Shown here: in pieces, positions 9,453-18,800 of the stretch
Numbering within the stretch: position 1 is the stretch's first letter
How the letters are laid out: the number at the start of each line of letters is the position of its first letter
Assembly: GCA_040269895.1 (NCBI GenBank)
Contig: CP158568.1
Location: forward strand, 1,364,001-1,428,000
DNA length: 64,000 bases
Direction: 5' to 3'
From: Ancalomicrobiaceae bacterium S20
Lineage (GTDB): Bacteria > Pseudomonadota > Alphaproteobacteria > Rhizobiales > Ancalomicrobiaceae
Notes under the pieces: generated by a model
Databases searched by the model: none
What the model was told of the DNA's origin: nothing
Seen by the model: only the letters and a program-made list of their open reading frames with translations
Made by a program: the position numbers and the translations under genes

Positions 9453-11405
9453 ATGACCGAGCAAACCGGACTCACGGCGGCGCGACCCCTCGATCGCGAA
9501 CCGCGGATCTTCGAGACCGGCACGACCGAGATCGCAGCCGCGCCGCTCACGTTCCGGACCGGCGCGATCAGCTTTTCGATCGACGGCGGCGCGCTCCGGC
9601 GATTGGCGCTCGGGGCGGTCGAACTCGTCCGGCAGATCGACTTTCCGATCCGCGATCGCAACTGGGCGACGCTGCCGCCCGAGGTCACCTACGAGGGCCA
9701 GGAGGAGACCGAGACCGGCGTCCGTTACGAACGGCGCTTCTCGGTCGACGAGGGCGCGCTCGTCTGCCGGGTCGTCTACGAGATCGACCGTGCGGGCCTG
9801 ATCACCGCAACCGGCGAGGCGCGGGCGACGCGCGATTTCGTCACCAACCGCAGCGGATTCACGGTGCTGCATCCGATCGCGGGCGTCGCCGGCCGGCCGG
9901 TGCGCGTCACCGCGCCGGACGGCGGCGTGCGCGAGACCGTGATGCCGGAGCTGATTTCGCCGGCGCAGCCGGTGCGCGACATCGCGGGCCTCGCCTTCGA
10001 GATCGAAGGCATCGCGGTCGAGCTCGGTTTCGACGGCGAGGTCTTCGAGATGGAGGACCAGCGCAACTGGTCCGACGCCTCGTTCAAGACCTATTGCCGG
10101 CCGCTGGTCGAGCCCTTCGCCTACGTGATCGCGGCCGGATCGACGATCCGTCAGCAGATCCGCGTCAGCGTTGCGGGCGACGGGGTCGGGAAAGCGGCTC
10201 GGGCGGAGGCAGCGGTCGCGATCGGCGCCGCGACGGGCGAGGCGCTGCCGGAACTGCTGCTGGCAGGCGAGGGCGGTTGGCTGCCCGATGCGGCGGGCGC
10301 GGCGCTCGTCGCCGAGAGTGGCGTCCAGACCCTGCTGCTGCGCGTCACGCCGGATGACGTGGCCGCGCGCCTCGATGAGGCCGCGCCGCTGCTCGCTGCG
10401 ACCGGCGGCATGCTCGATCTGGAGATCGTGCTCGGCGACGACAGTGCGGCGGAGCCGCAGCTCGCCGGTGTCGCGGTCGCGTGCCGGGCGGCCGGCGTGG
10501 CGCCACGCCATGTCATCGCGCTGCCGGCCGCCTACCTGGCGAGCTACCAGCCCACGGGCCGGTGGCCGAGCGGGCTCTCGCCGGCCGCGGCCTTCGCGGC
10601 GGCGCGGGCGGCGTTCCCCGAGGCGCGGGTCGGCGCGGGCGTGCTGACCAACTTCACCGAGTTCAACCGCTGCCGGCCGGATGGGCTCGCCTGCGACTAC
10701 GTCAGCCACGGCACGGCGGCGACCGTGCACGCGGCGGACGATCTCAGCGTCGTGCAGACGCTCGAGGCGCTGCCGGACATTTTCCGCAGCGCGCGGGCGA
10801 TCGGTGGCGCGGCTGCGTATCGGCTCGGCCTTGTGGCGATCGGCATGCGCTCGAACCCCTATGGCGACACGGTCTCGGCCAATCCCGACCAGCGCCGCCT
10901 GACCATGTCGACGTGGGATCCGCGCGCCCGCGGCCTGCTCGGCGCCGCCTGGGCCGTCGGCGCCTTGGCTGCGACCGAAGCCTGCGGCGTCGAGGCGATC
11001 GCGCTCGCCGGTCCGGCCGGTCCGTTCGGCATCATCGCGACGCCGGGCGCAGTCGCGCGGCCCTGGTGGGACGCGCATGCCGAAGCGCGGGTCTATCCGA
11101 TCTTCCATGTGCTGCGCGCATTGGGCGGCGCCGGTGTGCGGCATCGCCTGTCCGGATTGCCGGACGGCGTCGTCGGGCTCGCCTTCGCCACCGAGCGCGG
11201 TCTGCGGCTCGTCGCCGCCAACCTCGGCCCCGAGACGCAGCGCCTCGGGCTCGCGCCGGGCGACCGGCTCGCCGTGCTCGACACGACCACCTTCGCGGCG
11301 GCCGCGGCCGATCCGCGCTGGCTCGATCATGCGCTGACGCCGGTGGCGGCGCCGGCCGCGACGCTCGATCCGGCCGCCATCCTGTTCCTGGATCGATCGC
11401 TCTGA
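9453..11405 (+). CDS. apnL: D-apionate lactonase homologue
   Basis: The 650-residue protein starts 4 bp after the ATPase stop, so it is firmly in the operon. It has no signal peptide. The N-terminal half looks beta-rich (for example TFRTGAISFSIDGGALRRL). The C-terminal half has a barrel-like pattern with conserved pieces such as LTNFTEFNRCRPDG and FGIIATPGAVARPWWDAH. I assign ApnL from recalled family similarity and from its place beside oiaX, oiaK and apnO, which are the following enzymes of D-apionate breakdown. ApnL opens D-apionolactone to D-apionate. The context is strong; the catalytic residues cannot be named from sequence alone. Confidence 0.75.
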   Translation: MTEQTGLTAARPLDREPRIFETGTTEIAAAPLTFRTGAISFSIDGGALRRLALGAVELVRQIDFPIRDRNWATLPPEVTYEGQEETETGVRYERRFSVDEGALVCRVVYEIDRAGLITATGEARATRDFVTNRSGFTVLHPIAGVAGRPVRVTAPDGGVRETVMPELISPAQPVRDIAGLAFEIEGIAVELGFDGEVFEMEDQRNWSDASFKTYCRPLVEPFAYVIAAGSTIRQQIRVSVAGDGVGKAARAEAAVAIGAATGEALPELLLAGEGGWLPDAAGAALVAESGVQTLLLRVTPDDVAARLDEAAPLLAATGGMLDLEIVLGDDSAAEPQLAGVAVACRAAGVAPRHVIALPAAYLASYQPTGRWPSGLSPAAAFAAARAAFPEARVGAGVLTNFTEFNRCRPDGLACDYVSHGTAATVHAADDLSVVQTLEALPDIFRSARAIGGAAAYRLGLVAIGMRSNPYGDTVSANPDQRRLTMSTWDPRARGLLGAAWAVGALAATEACGVEAIALAGPAGPFGIIATPGAVARPWWDAHAEARVYPIFHVLRALGGAGVRHRLSGLPDGVVGLAFATERGLRLVAANLGPETQRLGLAPGDRLAVLDTTTFAAAAADPRWLDHALTPVAAPAATLDPAAILFLDRSL

Positions 11406-11431
11406 TCCGCAACGCCCGTTCCGAGATTTCC

Positions 11432-12694
11432 ATGTCCGATCCGACGCGTATCGAAGCCGACTATCTGATCGAAACGGCGGCCGAGCCGGCCGCCGCGGCC
11501 GAGGCCATGGCCGGCGAGCAATCGTCCGGCACCTTCGTCGCGGTGCCCGGCGAGACGCCCGAGCTCAAGGCGCGCGCCGCCGCGCGGGTCGAGGCGCTCG
11601 AGGTCGTCGGCACGGTCGATGCGCCGTCGCTGCCGGGGGCGGTCGCGCCCAAGGCCGGCGGCGGCTGGCAGCGCGCCCGGGTGACGCTGTCCTGGCCGCT
11701 CGACAATATCGGCCCCTCGCTGCCGAACCTCGTGGCAACAGTCGCCGGCAACCTGTTTGAACTGAGGGCTTTCTCGGGGCTGCGTCTGCTCGATCTGCGC
11801 CTGCCGACGGCTTTCGCGGACCGCTATGCCGGGCCGAAGTTCGGTGTCGCCGGCACGCGGCGCCTCGCAGGCGTCGAGGGCCGGCCGCTGATCGGCACGA
11901 TCGTCAAGCCGAGCGTCGGCCTCTCGTCGGCGGCGACCGCCGAACTGGTCGGCACGCTCGCCGACGCCGGTATCGACTTCGTCAAGGACGACGAGCTGCA
12001 GTCCGACGGGCCGAGCTGCCCGTTCGAAGCGCGGGTCGAGGCGGTGATGCGCGTGGTCGAGCGCGCCGCCGACCGGCACGGCCGCAAGTGCATGGTCGCC
12101 TTCAACCTGACCGGCGACATCGACGAGATGCGGCGCCGGCACGATTTCGTGTTCGCCAAGGGCGGCACCTGCATCATGGCGAGCCTCAACGCGGTCGGCT
12201 TCGCCGGTATTGTCGAACTCGCCCGCCACACCGCGCTGCCGCTGCATGCCCATCGCAACGGCTGGGGCGCGCTCAGCCGCGCGCCGGCGCTCGGCTGGTC
12301 GTTTCCGGCCTGGTCGAAGCTCTGGCGGCTCGCGGGCTGCGACCACATGCATGTCAACGGCCTCGCCAACAAGTTCAGCGAGAGCGACGACAGCGTGATC
12401 GTCTCGGCGCGGTCGCTCGGGGATTCGCTGTTCGAGGCATCGCCGATGCGCGCCATGCCGGTGTTTTCGTCCGGCCAGACGGTCCGGCAGGTCGCCGGCA
12501 CCTGGGCCGCGCTCGGCTCGCCGGATCTGATCTATGCGGCCGGCGGCGGCATCGTGGCTCACCCGCACGGGGTTGCCGCGGGCGTCACGGCGCTGCGCGA
12601 GGCGTGGGACGCGGCGATGGCCGGCATCCCGATCGAAACCCATGCCCAGACGCGGCCGGCGCTCGCCGCCGCGCTCGGCGCCTACAAGGCGTGA
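11432..12694 (+). CDS. oiaX: RuBisCO-like protein, probable 3-oxo-isoapionate-4-phosphate decarboxylase
   Basis: A 420-residue form IV RuBisCO-like protein. Lys159 in the IVKPSVGLS strand matches the catalytic Lys175 of RuBisCO. IDFVKDDE at 181-188 keeps the carbamylated lysine (Lys185) and both acidic Mg ligands (Asp187, Glu188); the 26-residue spacing between the two lysines is exactly that of RuBisCO. HAHRNGWGA and HMHVNGLANKFSE are further active-site loops. In the D-apionate pathway this family decarboxylates 3-oxo-isoapionate 4-phosphate to L-erythrulose 1-phosphate. It lies between apnL and the matching kinase gene. A DK-MTP-enolase role is unlikely because no methionine-salvage genes are near. 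Confidence 0.82.
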   Translation: MSDPTRIEADYLIETAAEPAAAAEAMAGEQSSGTFVAVPGETPELKARAAARVEALEVVGTVDAPSLPGAVAPKAGGGWQRARVTLSWPLDNIGPSLPNLVATVAGNLFELRAFSGLRLLDLRLPTAFADRYAGPKFGVAGTRRLAGVEGRPLIGTIVKPSVGLSSAATAELVGTLADAGIDFVKDDELQSDGPSCPFEARVEAVMRVVERAADRHGRKCMVAFNLTGDIDEMRRRHDFVFAKGGTCIMASLNAVGFAGIVELARHTALPLHAHRNGWGALSRAPALGWSFPAWSKLWRLAGCDHMHVNGLANKFSESDDSVIVSARSLGDSLFEASPMRAMPVFSSGQTVRQVAGTWAALGSPDLIYAAGGGIVAHPHGVAAGVTALREAWDAAMAGIPIETHAQTRPALAAALGAYKA

Positions 12695-12702
12695 GGCGCG
12701 CC

Positions 12703-14052
12703 ATGGCCGCGCCGCTCCTGTCCTTCTACGGCGACGACTTCACCGGCTCCTCCGCCGTGATGGAAGTCCTGACCTTCGCCGGCGTTCCGACGGCGATGTT
12801 CCTGGCGCCGCCGTCGCCGGAGACCTTGTCTCGATTTGAAGGGCTGCGCGCGATCGGCATCGCCGGCGTCGCCCGCTCGCGCGATCCGGACTGGATGGCG
12901 GCGAACCTGCCGGCGGCCTTCGCCGCGCTCGCGCGGTTCGGCGCGCCGGTCGCCCACTACAAGGTCTGCTCGACCTTCGATTCCTCGCCGGCCTGCGGCT
13001 CGATCGGCAAAGCGATCGATCTCGGGGCGCCGATCCTCGGCGGCGCCTGGCATCCGCTCGTGGTCGGCGCGCCGGCGATCCGGCGCTATCAGGCGTTCGG
13101 GCATTTGTTCGCGGGTACGGACGACGGCGTGTTCCGGCTCGATCGGCATCCGGTCATGAGCCGGCATCCGGTGACGCCGATGGACGAGGCCGACCTGCGT
13201 CTGCATCTCGGCCGGCAGACCGATCGGCCGATCGGCCTCGTCGATCTCGCGGCGATCAAGGCCGGGGCGGCCGATGCGGCGCTCATACGTGCCCGCGCTG
13301 CCGGGGCCGAAATCGTCGCGATCGACACGATCGACGAGGAGACCGTCGCCGAGGCGGGCCGACTGATCTGGAACGGCGGACGCGGTCCGGTGTTCGCGAT
13401 CGGATCGCAGGGGGTCGAATATGCGCTGGTCGCGCATTGGCGGCGGATCGGACTTTTGCCCGAGACTGTCGCTGTGCCGCGCGCGCGCCGGGTCGAGCGG
13501 CTCGTCGGCGTCTCCGGCTCCTGTTCGCCGATCACGGCGCAGCAGCTCGCGGTCGCCGAGGCGCAAGGTTTTGTCCTGGTCGATCTCGATGCCGCGGCCG
13601 CCGTCGACGAACGGTCCTGGAGCGCGGCACTCGCCGCGGCCGAGACTGCGGCGCTTCAATATCTGGGCGAAGGCCGCGACGTGATCGTTGCAACCGCCCG
13701 CGGTCCCGACGATCCGGCTGTGGCGCGGTTGCGCGCGGCCGTGAGCGTCGCCGGCGTGCCGGCCGGCGTCGTCAACGACCGGATCGGCGACGGGCTCGGC
13801 CGGCTGGTCGGCGCGGTCCGGCGCCGGACGGGGATTGCGCGCGCGGCGATCGCCGGGGGCGACACGTCCGGTTACGCGATGACCGCGCTCGGGGTCGAGG
13901 CGCTCGCCGCCATCGCGCCGCTCGCGCCGGGCGCACCGCTCTGCCGCGTCCACGCCCGCGACGCCGCGATCGACGGCTTCGAGGTCGTGCTCAAGGGCGG
14001 CCAGATGGGCGCGCCCGACTTCTTCAACACGGTCAAGACCGGTCCGGAATGA
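12703..14052 (+). CDS. oiaK: Four-carbon acid sugar kinase family (DUF1537), probable 3-oxo-isoapionate kinase
   Basis: The 449-residue protein has the N-terminal sugar-binding motif SFYGDDFTGSS and a C-terminal nucleotide-binding domain (VSGSCSPITAQQ, IAGGDTSGYA, LKGGQMGAPDFF). These are hallmarks of the DUF1537 acid-sugar kinases. With a RuBisCO-like decarboxylase just upstream and apnO downstream, the expected reaction is ATP-dependent phosphorylation of 3-oxo-isoapionate at O4. The ATG at 12703 is used; a GTG at 12691 overlaps the oiaX stop (GTGA) in the same frame and would add four residues. Other family members phosphorylate threonate-derived acids, so the substrate rests on context. 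Confidence 0.83.
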   Translation: MAAPLLSFYGDDFTGSSAVMEVLTFAGVPTAMFLAPPSPETLSRFEGLRAIGIAGVARSRDPDWMAANLPAAFAALARFGAPVAHYKVCSTFDSSPACGSIGKAIDLGAPILGGAWHPLVVGAPAIRRYQAFGHLFAGTDDGVFRLDRHPVMSRHPVTPMDEADLRLHLGRQTDRPIGLVDLAAIKAGAADAALIRARAAGAEIVAIDTIDEETVAEAGRLIWNGGRGPVFAIGSQGVEYALVAHWRRIGLLPETVAVPRARRVERLVGVSGSCSPITAQQLAVAEAQGFVLVDLDAAAAVDERSWSAALAAAETAALQYLGEGRDVIVATARGPDDPAVARLRAAVSVAGVPAGVVNDRIGDGLGRLVGAVRRRTGIARAAIAGGDTSGYAMTALGVEALAAIAPLAPGAPLCRVHARDAAIDGFEVVLKGGQMGAPDFFNTVKTGPE

Positions 14053-14109
14053 CCGTGCCGCGCCCCCGAAGCCGGGGGCGGCACCTGTCCAATCACAAGG
14101 AGGAAAGAC

Positions 14110-14946
14110 ATGACCACGATCGCGCTGCTCGGAGCCGGCGGCAAGATGGGCGTGCGGCTCGCCACGAACCTCAAGGGTTCGCCCTATACCGTGCTGCACA
14201 CCGAGGTGAGTCCGGAGGGGCGGCAGCGGCTCAAGGACGCGACCGGGCTCATCTGCGTCGAGCAGGCCGAGGCGCTCGCGGCGGCCGACGTCGTGATCCT
14301 GGCCGTGCCGGATCGCCTGATCGGCCGAGTGCTGACCGGCTTCGTCGACGAGTTGAAGCCCGGCACGGCGGTGATCATGCTCGATGCGGCGGCGCCGCAT
14401 GCGGGGCAGCTGCCGAAGCGCGACGATGTCACCTATTTCGTCGCCCATCCCTGCCATCCGCCGCTCTTCAACGACGAGACGGATCCCGTTGCGCAGAAGG
14501 ACTATTTCGGCGGTATCGCGGCTAAGCAGCACATCGTCTGCGCGCTCGCGCAGGGGCCGGAGGAGCACTATGCGCTCTGCGAGGCGATCGCGCGGACGAT
14601 CTACAAGCCCGTGATGCGCGCGCATCGCTGCACGGTCGAACAGATGGCGATTCTCGAGCCGGCACTGTCGGAATCGGTCGGCGCGACCTTCTCGATGGTG
14701 CTGGCGGAAGCGACCGCCGAGGCGGTCCGGCGCGGCGTGCCGAAGCAGGCGGCGGAGGACTTCCTGCTCGGTCACCTGACCATCCTGCTCGCCGTCGCGT
14801 TCGGCCTGCAGCCGGGCGGGCGCTTCTCCGACGGCTGCCTGCTCGCCATCGAGGAAGCGCGGCCGGTGATCTTCAAGGAGGGCTGGCTCGACCGGATCTT
14901 CGATCCGGCCGCGGTGCGGGCGTCGGTGGAAGCGATCTGCCGCTGA
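14110..14946 (+). CDS. apnO: D-apionate oxidoisomerase homologue
   Basis: The 278-residue dehydrogenase has an N-terminal Rossmann motif (LLGAGGKMG, residues 6-14) and an all-helical C-terminal domain like the 6-phosphogluconate dehydrogenase superfamily. AHPCHPPLFN and VEQMAILEPALSESVGATF are landmark segments. ApnO oxidises and isomerises D-apionate to 3-oxo-isoapionate, the substrate of the kinase encoded upstream. A strong ribosome-binding site (AAGGAGGAAAG) precedes the ATG. It is the last gene of the unit. No apiose dehydrogenase and no L-erythrulose-1-phosphate isomerase are in the window, so those steps must be encoded elsewhere. Confidence 0.82.
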   Translation: MTTIALLGAGGKMGVRLATNLKGSPYTVLHTEVSPEGRQRLKDATGLICVEQAEALAAADVVILAVPDRLIGRVLTGFVDELKPGTAVIMLDAAAPHAGQLPKRDDVTYFVAHPCHPPLFNDETDPVAQKDYFGGIAAKQHIVCALAQGPEEHYALCEAIARTIYKPVMRAHRCTVEQMAILEPALSESVGATFSMVLAEATAEAVRRGVPKQAAEDFLLGHLTILLAVAFGLQPGGRFSDGCLLAIEEARPVIFKEGWLDRIFDPAAVRASVEAICR

Positions 14947-14971
14947 GTGTCCTGAGGGCGATGCCTGGAGG

Positions 14972-15000
14972 GGCGAGGCACGGTGGATTCCGGCCTCGCC
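14972..15000 (+). terminator. Hairpin downstream of the apionate operon
   Basis: GGCGAGGC at 14972-14979 pairs perfectly with GCCTCGCC at 14993-15000 across a 13-nt loop, 26 bp after the apnO stop. There is no U tract, so it is at best a weak or factor-dependent terminator. Confidence 0.35.
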
Positions 15001-15808
15001 ACCGGGAGGCGATTCTTATCTGGATCGGCCTGGCGATGACGCCCTCGTTGCGTGAGTTTACGAGCTAGGTCGGGCCGGGCGTGACAACCCTGGCCCGGAC
15101 GTGGATGCGTCGGTCGTTCCGATCGACGCTGCTTTCATGCCGATCCCGGCGCTATCGGGATCGAGTGCCCACAATTGCTCAGATCTGCCATACCGCGCGC
15201 TCCATCCACTAAAATTACTTCCGGTTTATTTCTGCTGCGCTTGCATTCTAACGGAATGTTAACTAGCGTTCCCGTGCGTCGGCTGCTCGCTTTAGTTGGT
15301 CTCTGGTCTCGTGATTCCGCGAGATGACCGTCTCGGGCGCAGCATGCAGCACGGCCGGAAGACCGTGGCGGAATGTCGGGGGAGTGGGGGCTGTGACAGT
15401 TCAAGTGCGTCTTTCGGCAAGCGAATGTTTGCTGGAAACCCGGTTGCGCGGATCGGATGCCGTTTATCGGTCGCCGTTCGTGCGTCATGACCGGGTCCGG
15501 CGGTCGGACCGATCCGGCGTTTTCATTTCGCTATCTTCGTCTTCTTTCGCGCATGCGCGATTTTATTCCGACTGAGACCGAAGTTATTCCGATCCATTGC
15601 AAGCCTCTCTGGTCGAGAATTCACGCGACCAGACGCACCCGATCGGTTTGCCGTTTCGGCCATACGCTCACGCTGCAGCTCCGCCAGGAACTGTGCTCAT
15701 CAGAATAACGTGTCGCGACGCCCCGGGTGGGGTCCTCATGCAGCGATCTTATCGATCGAGTGCCGGTGGGATTGTCGTTGTTCGTAGATTTCTTGGGATG
15801 GAAATAAG
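15001..15808. other. Long non-coding gap upstream of the autotransporter gene
   Basis: No open frame here has coding character or a plausible start. The stretch is AT-richer than its neighbours, as expected of a promoter and leader region for the large secreted protein that follows. One dyad, CTGGTCG at 15609-15615 and CGACCAG at 15626-15632 separated by 10 bp, could be an operator. No RNA gene or riboswitch was recognised. Confidence 0.5.
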
Positions 15809-18800
15809 ATGAAGCTCTTCGGATCGACGCTGCTCACCTCGACCGCGCTGTGCTCGATTCTGGTCGGTGTCGGAGCCGTCCCTGCGTCAGCCCAGTCTCT
15901 TCCGGACCTGAGTGTTTCAGCTCCCGCACCGGGCGCGACCTCGACGCCCTCAGGCAATCTTTCGATCAACCACCTGTTTGTCGGCAATGGCAACGGCGAG
16001 AGCGGTACGCTCAACATCGGCAGCGGCATCACCGTCAATGCCGCGTCGTATGGCGTGATCGGCAATCAGACCGGGGCGGTCGGAACGGTGAACGTCACCG
16101 GCAGCGGCGCGATCCTCAACGTCAGCACCTCGCTCAGGGTCGGCGACGCGGGCAGCGGTACGATGACGATGAGCGGCGGCGCCACCGGCACCGTCACCGG
16201 CTATGTCTATGTCGGCGGCGCCGATACCGGCAGCCTGTCGCTGAGCGGCGTCGGTACGATGCTGACGATGGACGGCCTCTCGATGCGCACCTCCGGCGCC
16301 GTCACGAGCAGCATCAGCATCACCGGCGGGGCGGTCCTCAACGACACGCTCGGCTTCTACGCCGTCGGCCCTGCGTCCATCACCGTCAGCGGTGCGGGTT
16401 CGGAACTGCGGGTCGGCACGCGCTCCAACCAGCAAGTCACCTGGGCCAATACGGACGGCTGGTTCTCGCCCGACAGCCGCCAGATCGAGATTTCCAACGG
16501 CGCGTTGCTCGACGCCGACGGCAGCTACATCGGCGGCGACGGCACCGCCACCATGGTCGTGACCGGCACGGGCACGCGCTGGCTGAACGGCCTGCCGCTC
16601 TATATCGGCGGCACCGGCAACGGCAATCCGGGCAACGGCACGGTGACGGTCTCGGCCGGCGCCTATGTGCGCTCGGCCACCAGCGCGGTCGGCGTCGACC
16701 CCGGCGCGACCGGCACGCTGACCATCACCGGCAGCGGCACGATCTACGAAGTCGTGCCCAACGCGGCGCAGAGCTCGCCCGGCAACTTCCGCGCCGGCTT
16801 CAACGGCACCGGCACGGTGACGGTCTCCGACGGCGCGCTGCTCAAGGCGGCGAACCAGATCAACATCGCGACCAACACCGGTTCGGTCGGCGTGATCAAC
16901 ATCGGTGCGGCCGAAGGGACCGCGGCCGCGGCGGCGGGCACGCTCAACGGCGGAACGCTCGGTGTCGTGTTCGGCGACGGCGCCGGTACGCTCGTCTTTA
17001 ATCACACGGACACGAACTACGTGTTCGACCAGAAGATGAGCGGCCCCGGCGCGACCATCAAACATATCGCCGGCGTGACGCACCTGACCGGGGATTCCTC
17101 CGGCCTGACCGCGAACGCCGCGGTCTCGGGCGGGCAGCTCTACGCCGACGGCAATCTCGGCGGCACCGCCTTCAACGTCACCGGCGGCTCGCTCGGCGGC
17201 ACCGGCACGGTCGGCGCCGTGACGATCGGGAACGGCGCTAGCCTCAACGGCACGCAGGGCTCCGGCCTGACCTTGAGCGCGCTGACCCTGAACGCCGGCG
17301 CCAGCATGAACGTCACGCTGGGCGCGCCGTCGACGACGGGTGTCTTCACCGTGAACGGCAACGTCACGCTGAACGGCACGCTGAACGTCACCGGGTCGAC
17401 GGGCTTCGGTGCGGGTCTCTACCGGATCATCAACTACACCGGCTCGCTGACCGACAACGGTTTCGCGCTCGGCACGCGGCCGAGCGGCTTCGTCGGTGCG
17501 CTGCAGACCGCTGTGGCGGGGCAGGTGAACATCGTCGTCGACAGCGCGAATGCCCCGACCCTGTTCTGGAACGGCAGCACCACCAGCCCGACCGGGACGA
17601 TCGTCGGCGGCAGCGGCACCTGGACCGCCGGGGCGACGACCAACTGGATCAATCAGGCCGGGACGATCTCCCAGGCCTGGAACAGCGCCTTCGCAGTGTT
17701 CCAGGGCGCGGCCGGAACCGTGACCGTCGACAGCACGGCCGGCTTGGTCTCGGCGACCGGCATGCAGTTCGTGACCTCGGGCTACACGGTCACGGGCGGC
17801 CCGGTCACGCTGACCGGTTCCGCGCAGATCCGCGTCGGCGACGGCACCAATGCCGGGGCCGCGACCACGGCGCGGATCGACAGCGTGCTCGCCGGCTCGG
17901 CCGGCCTCGAGAAGACCGACCTCGGCACGCTGATCCTGACGGGAACCAACACCTACACGGGCGGCACGACGATCTCGGCCGGCACGCTGCAGATCGGCAA
18001 TGGCGGCGCCACGGGCTCGATCCAGGGCAACATCGCCAACAACGGCACGCTCGCCTTCAACCGCTCCGACGCCGTCACCTTTGCGGGCGCGATCTCCGGC
18101 ACCGGCGCCGTGGTCCAGAATGGCGCGGGCACGCTGATCCTGACCGGCGACAGCACCTATACCGGTGGCACCACGGTGTCGGCCGGCACGCTGCAGATCG
18201 GCAGCGGCGGCACCACAGGCTCCATCGCTGGCGATGTGGTCAACAATGCCAGCGTCGCGTTCCGCCGCGCGAACGATGTCACGTTCGGCGGGGCCATGTC
18301 CGGTACCGGTTCGCTCACGCAGCAGGGCGCAGGAACGCTGATCCTGACCGGTGCGAATACCCATACCGGCGGCACGACCATCGCCAGCGGCACGCTGCAG
18401 ATCGGCAACGCCGGCAGCACCGGCTCGCTCGCCGGCAACGTGACCAATAACGGCACGCTCGCGTTCAACCGGTCCGACGCGACGACCTTCGCGGGCGTGG
18501 TCTCGGGCACGGGTTCGCTGGTCCAGAAGGGCGCCGGCACCGTCGCCCTGACCGCCGCCAACACCTACACCGGCGGCACGACGATCGCGGCCGGCACGCT
18601 GCAGATCGGCAACGGCGGCACGACGGGCTCGATCCAGGGCAACGTCACCGACAATGGCACGCTCGCGTTCAACCGCTCCGACGCCATGACCTTCGCGGGC
18701 GTGGTCTCGGGCACGGGTTCGCTGGTCCAGAGGGGCGCCGGCACCGTCGCCCTGACCGCCGCCAATACCTACACCGGCGGCACGACGATCGCGGCCGGTA

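Noticed and set aside
11432-12694. A genuine CO2-fixing RuBisCO
   Set aside because: The protein is short, lacks a small-subunit partner and phosphoribulokinase, and lies between apionate enzymes, which fits the RuBisCO-like OiaX group.
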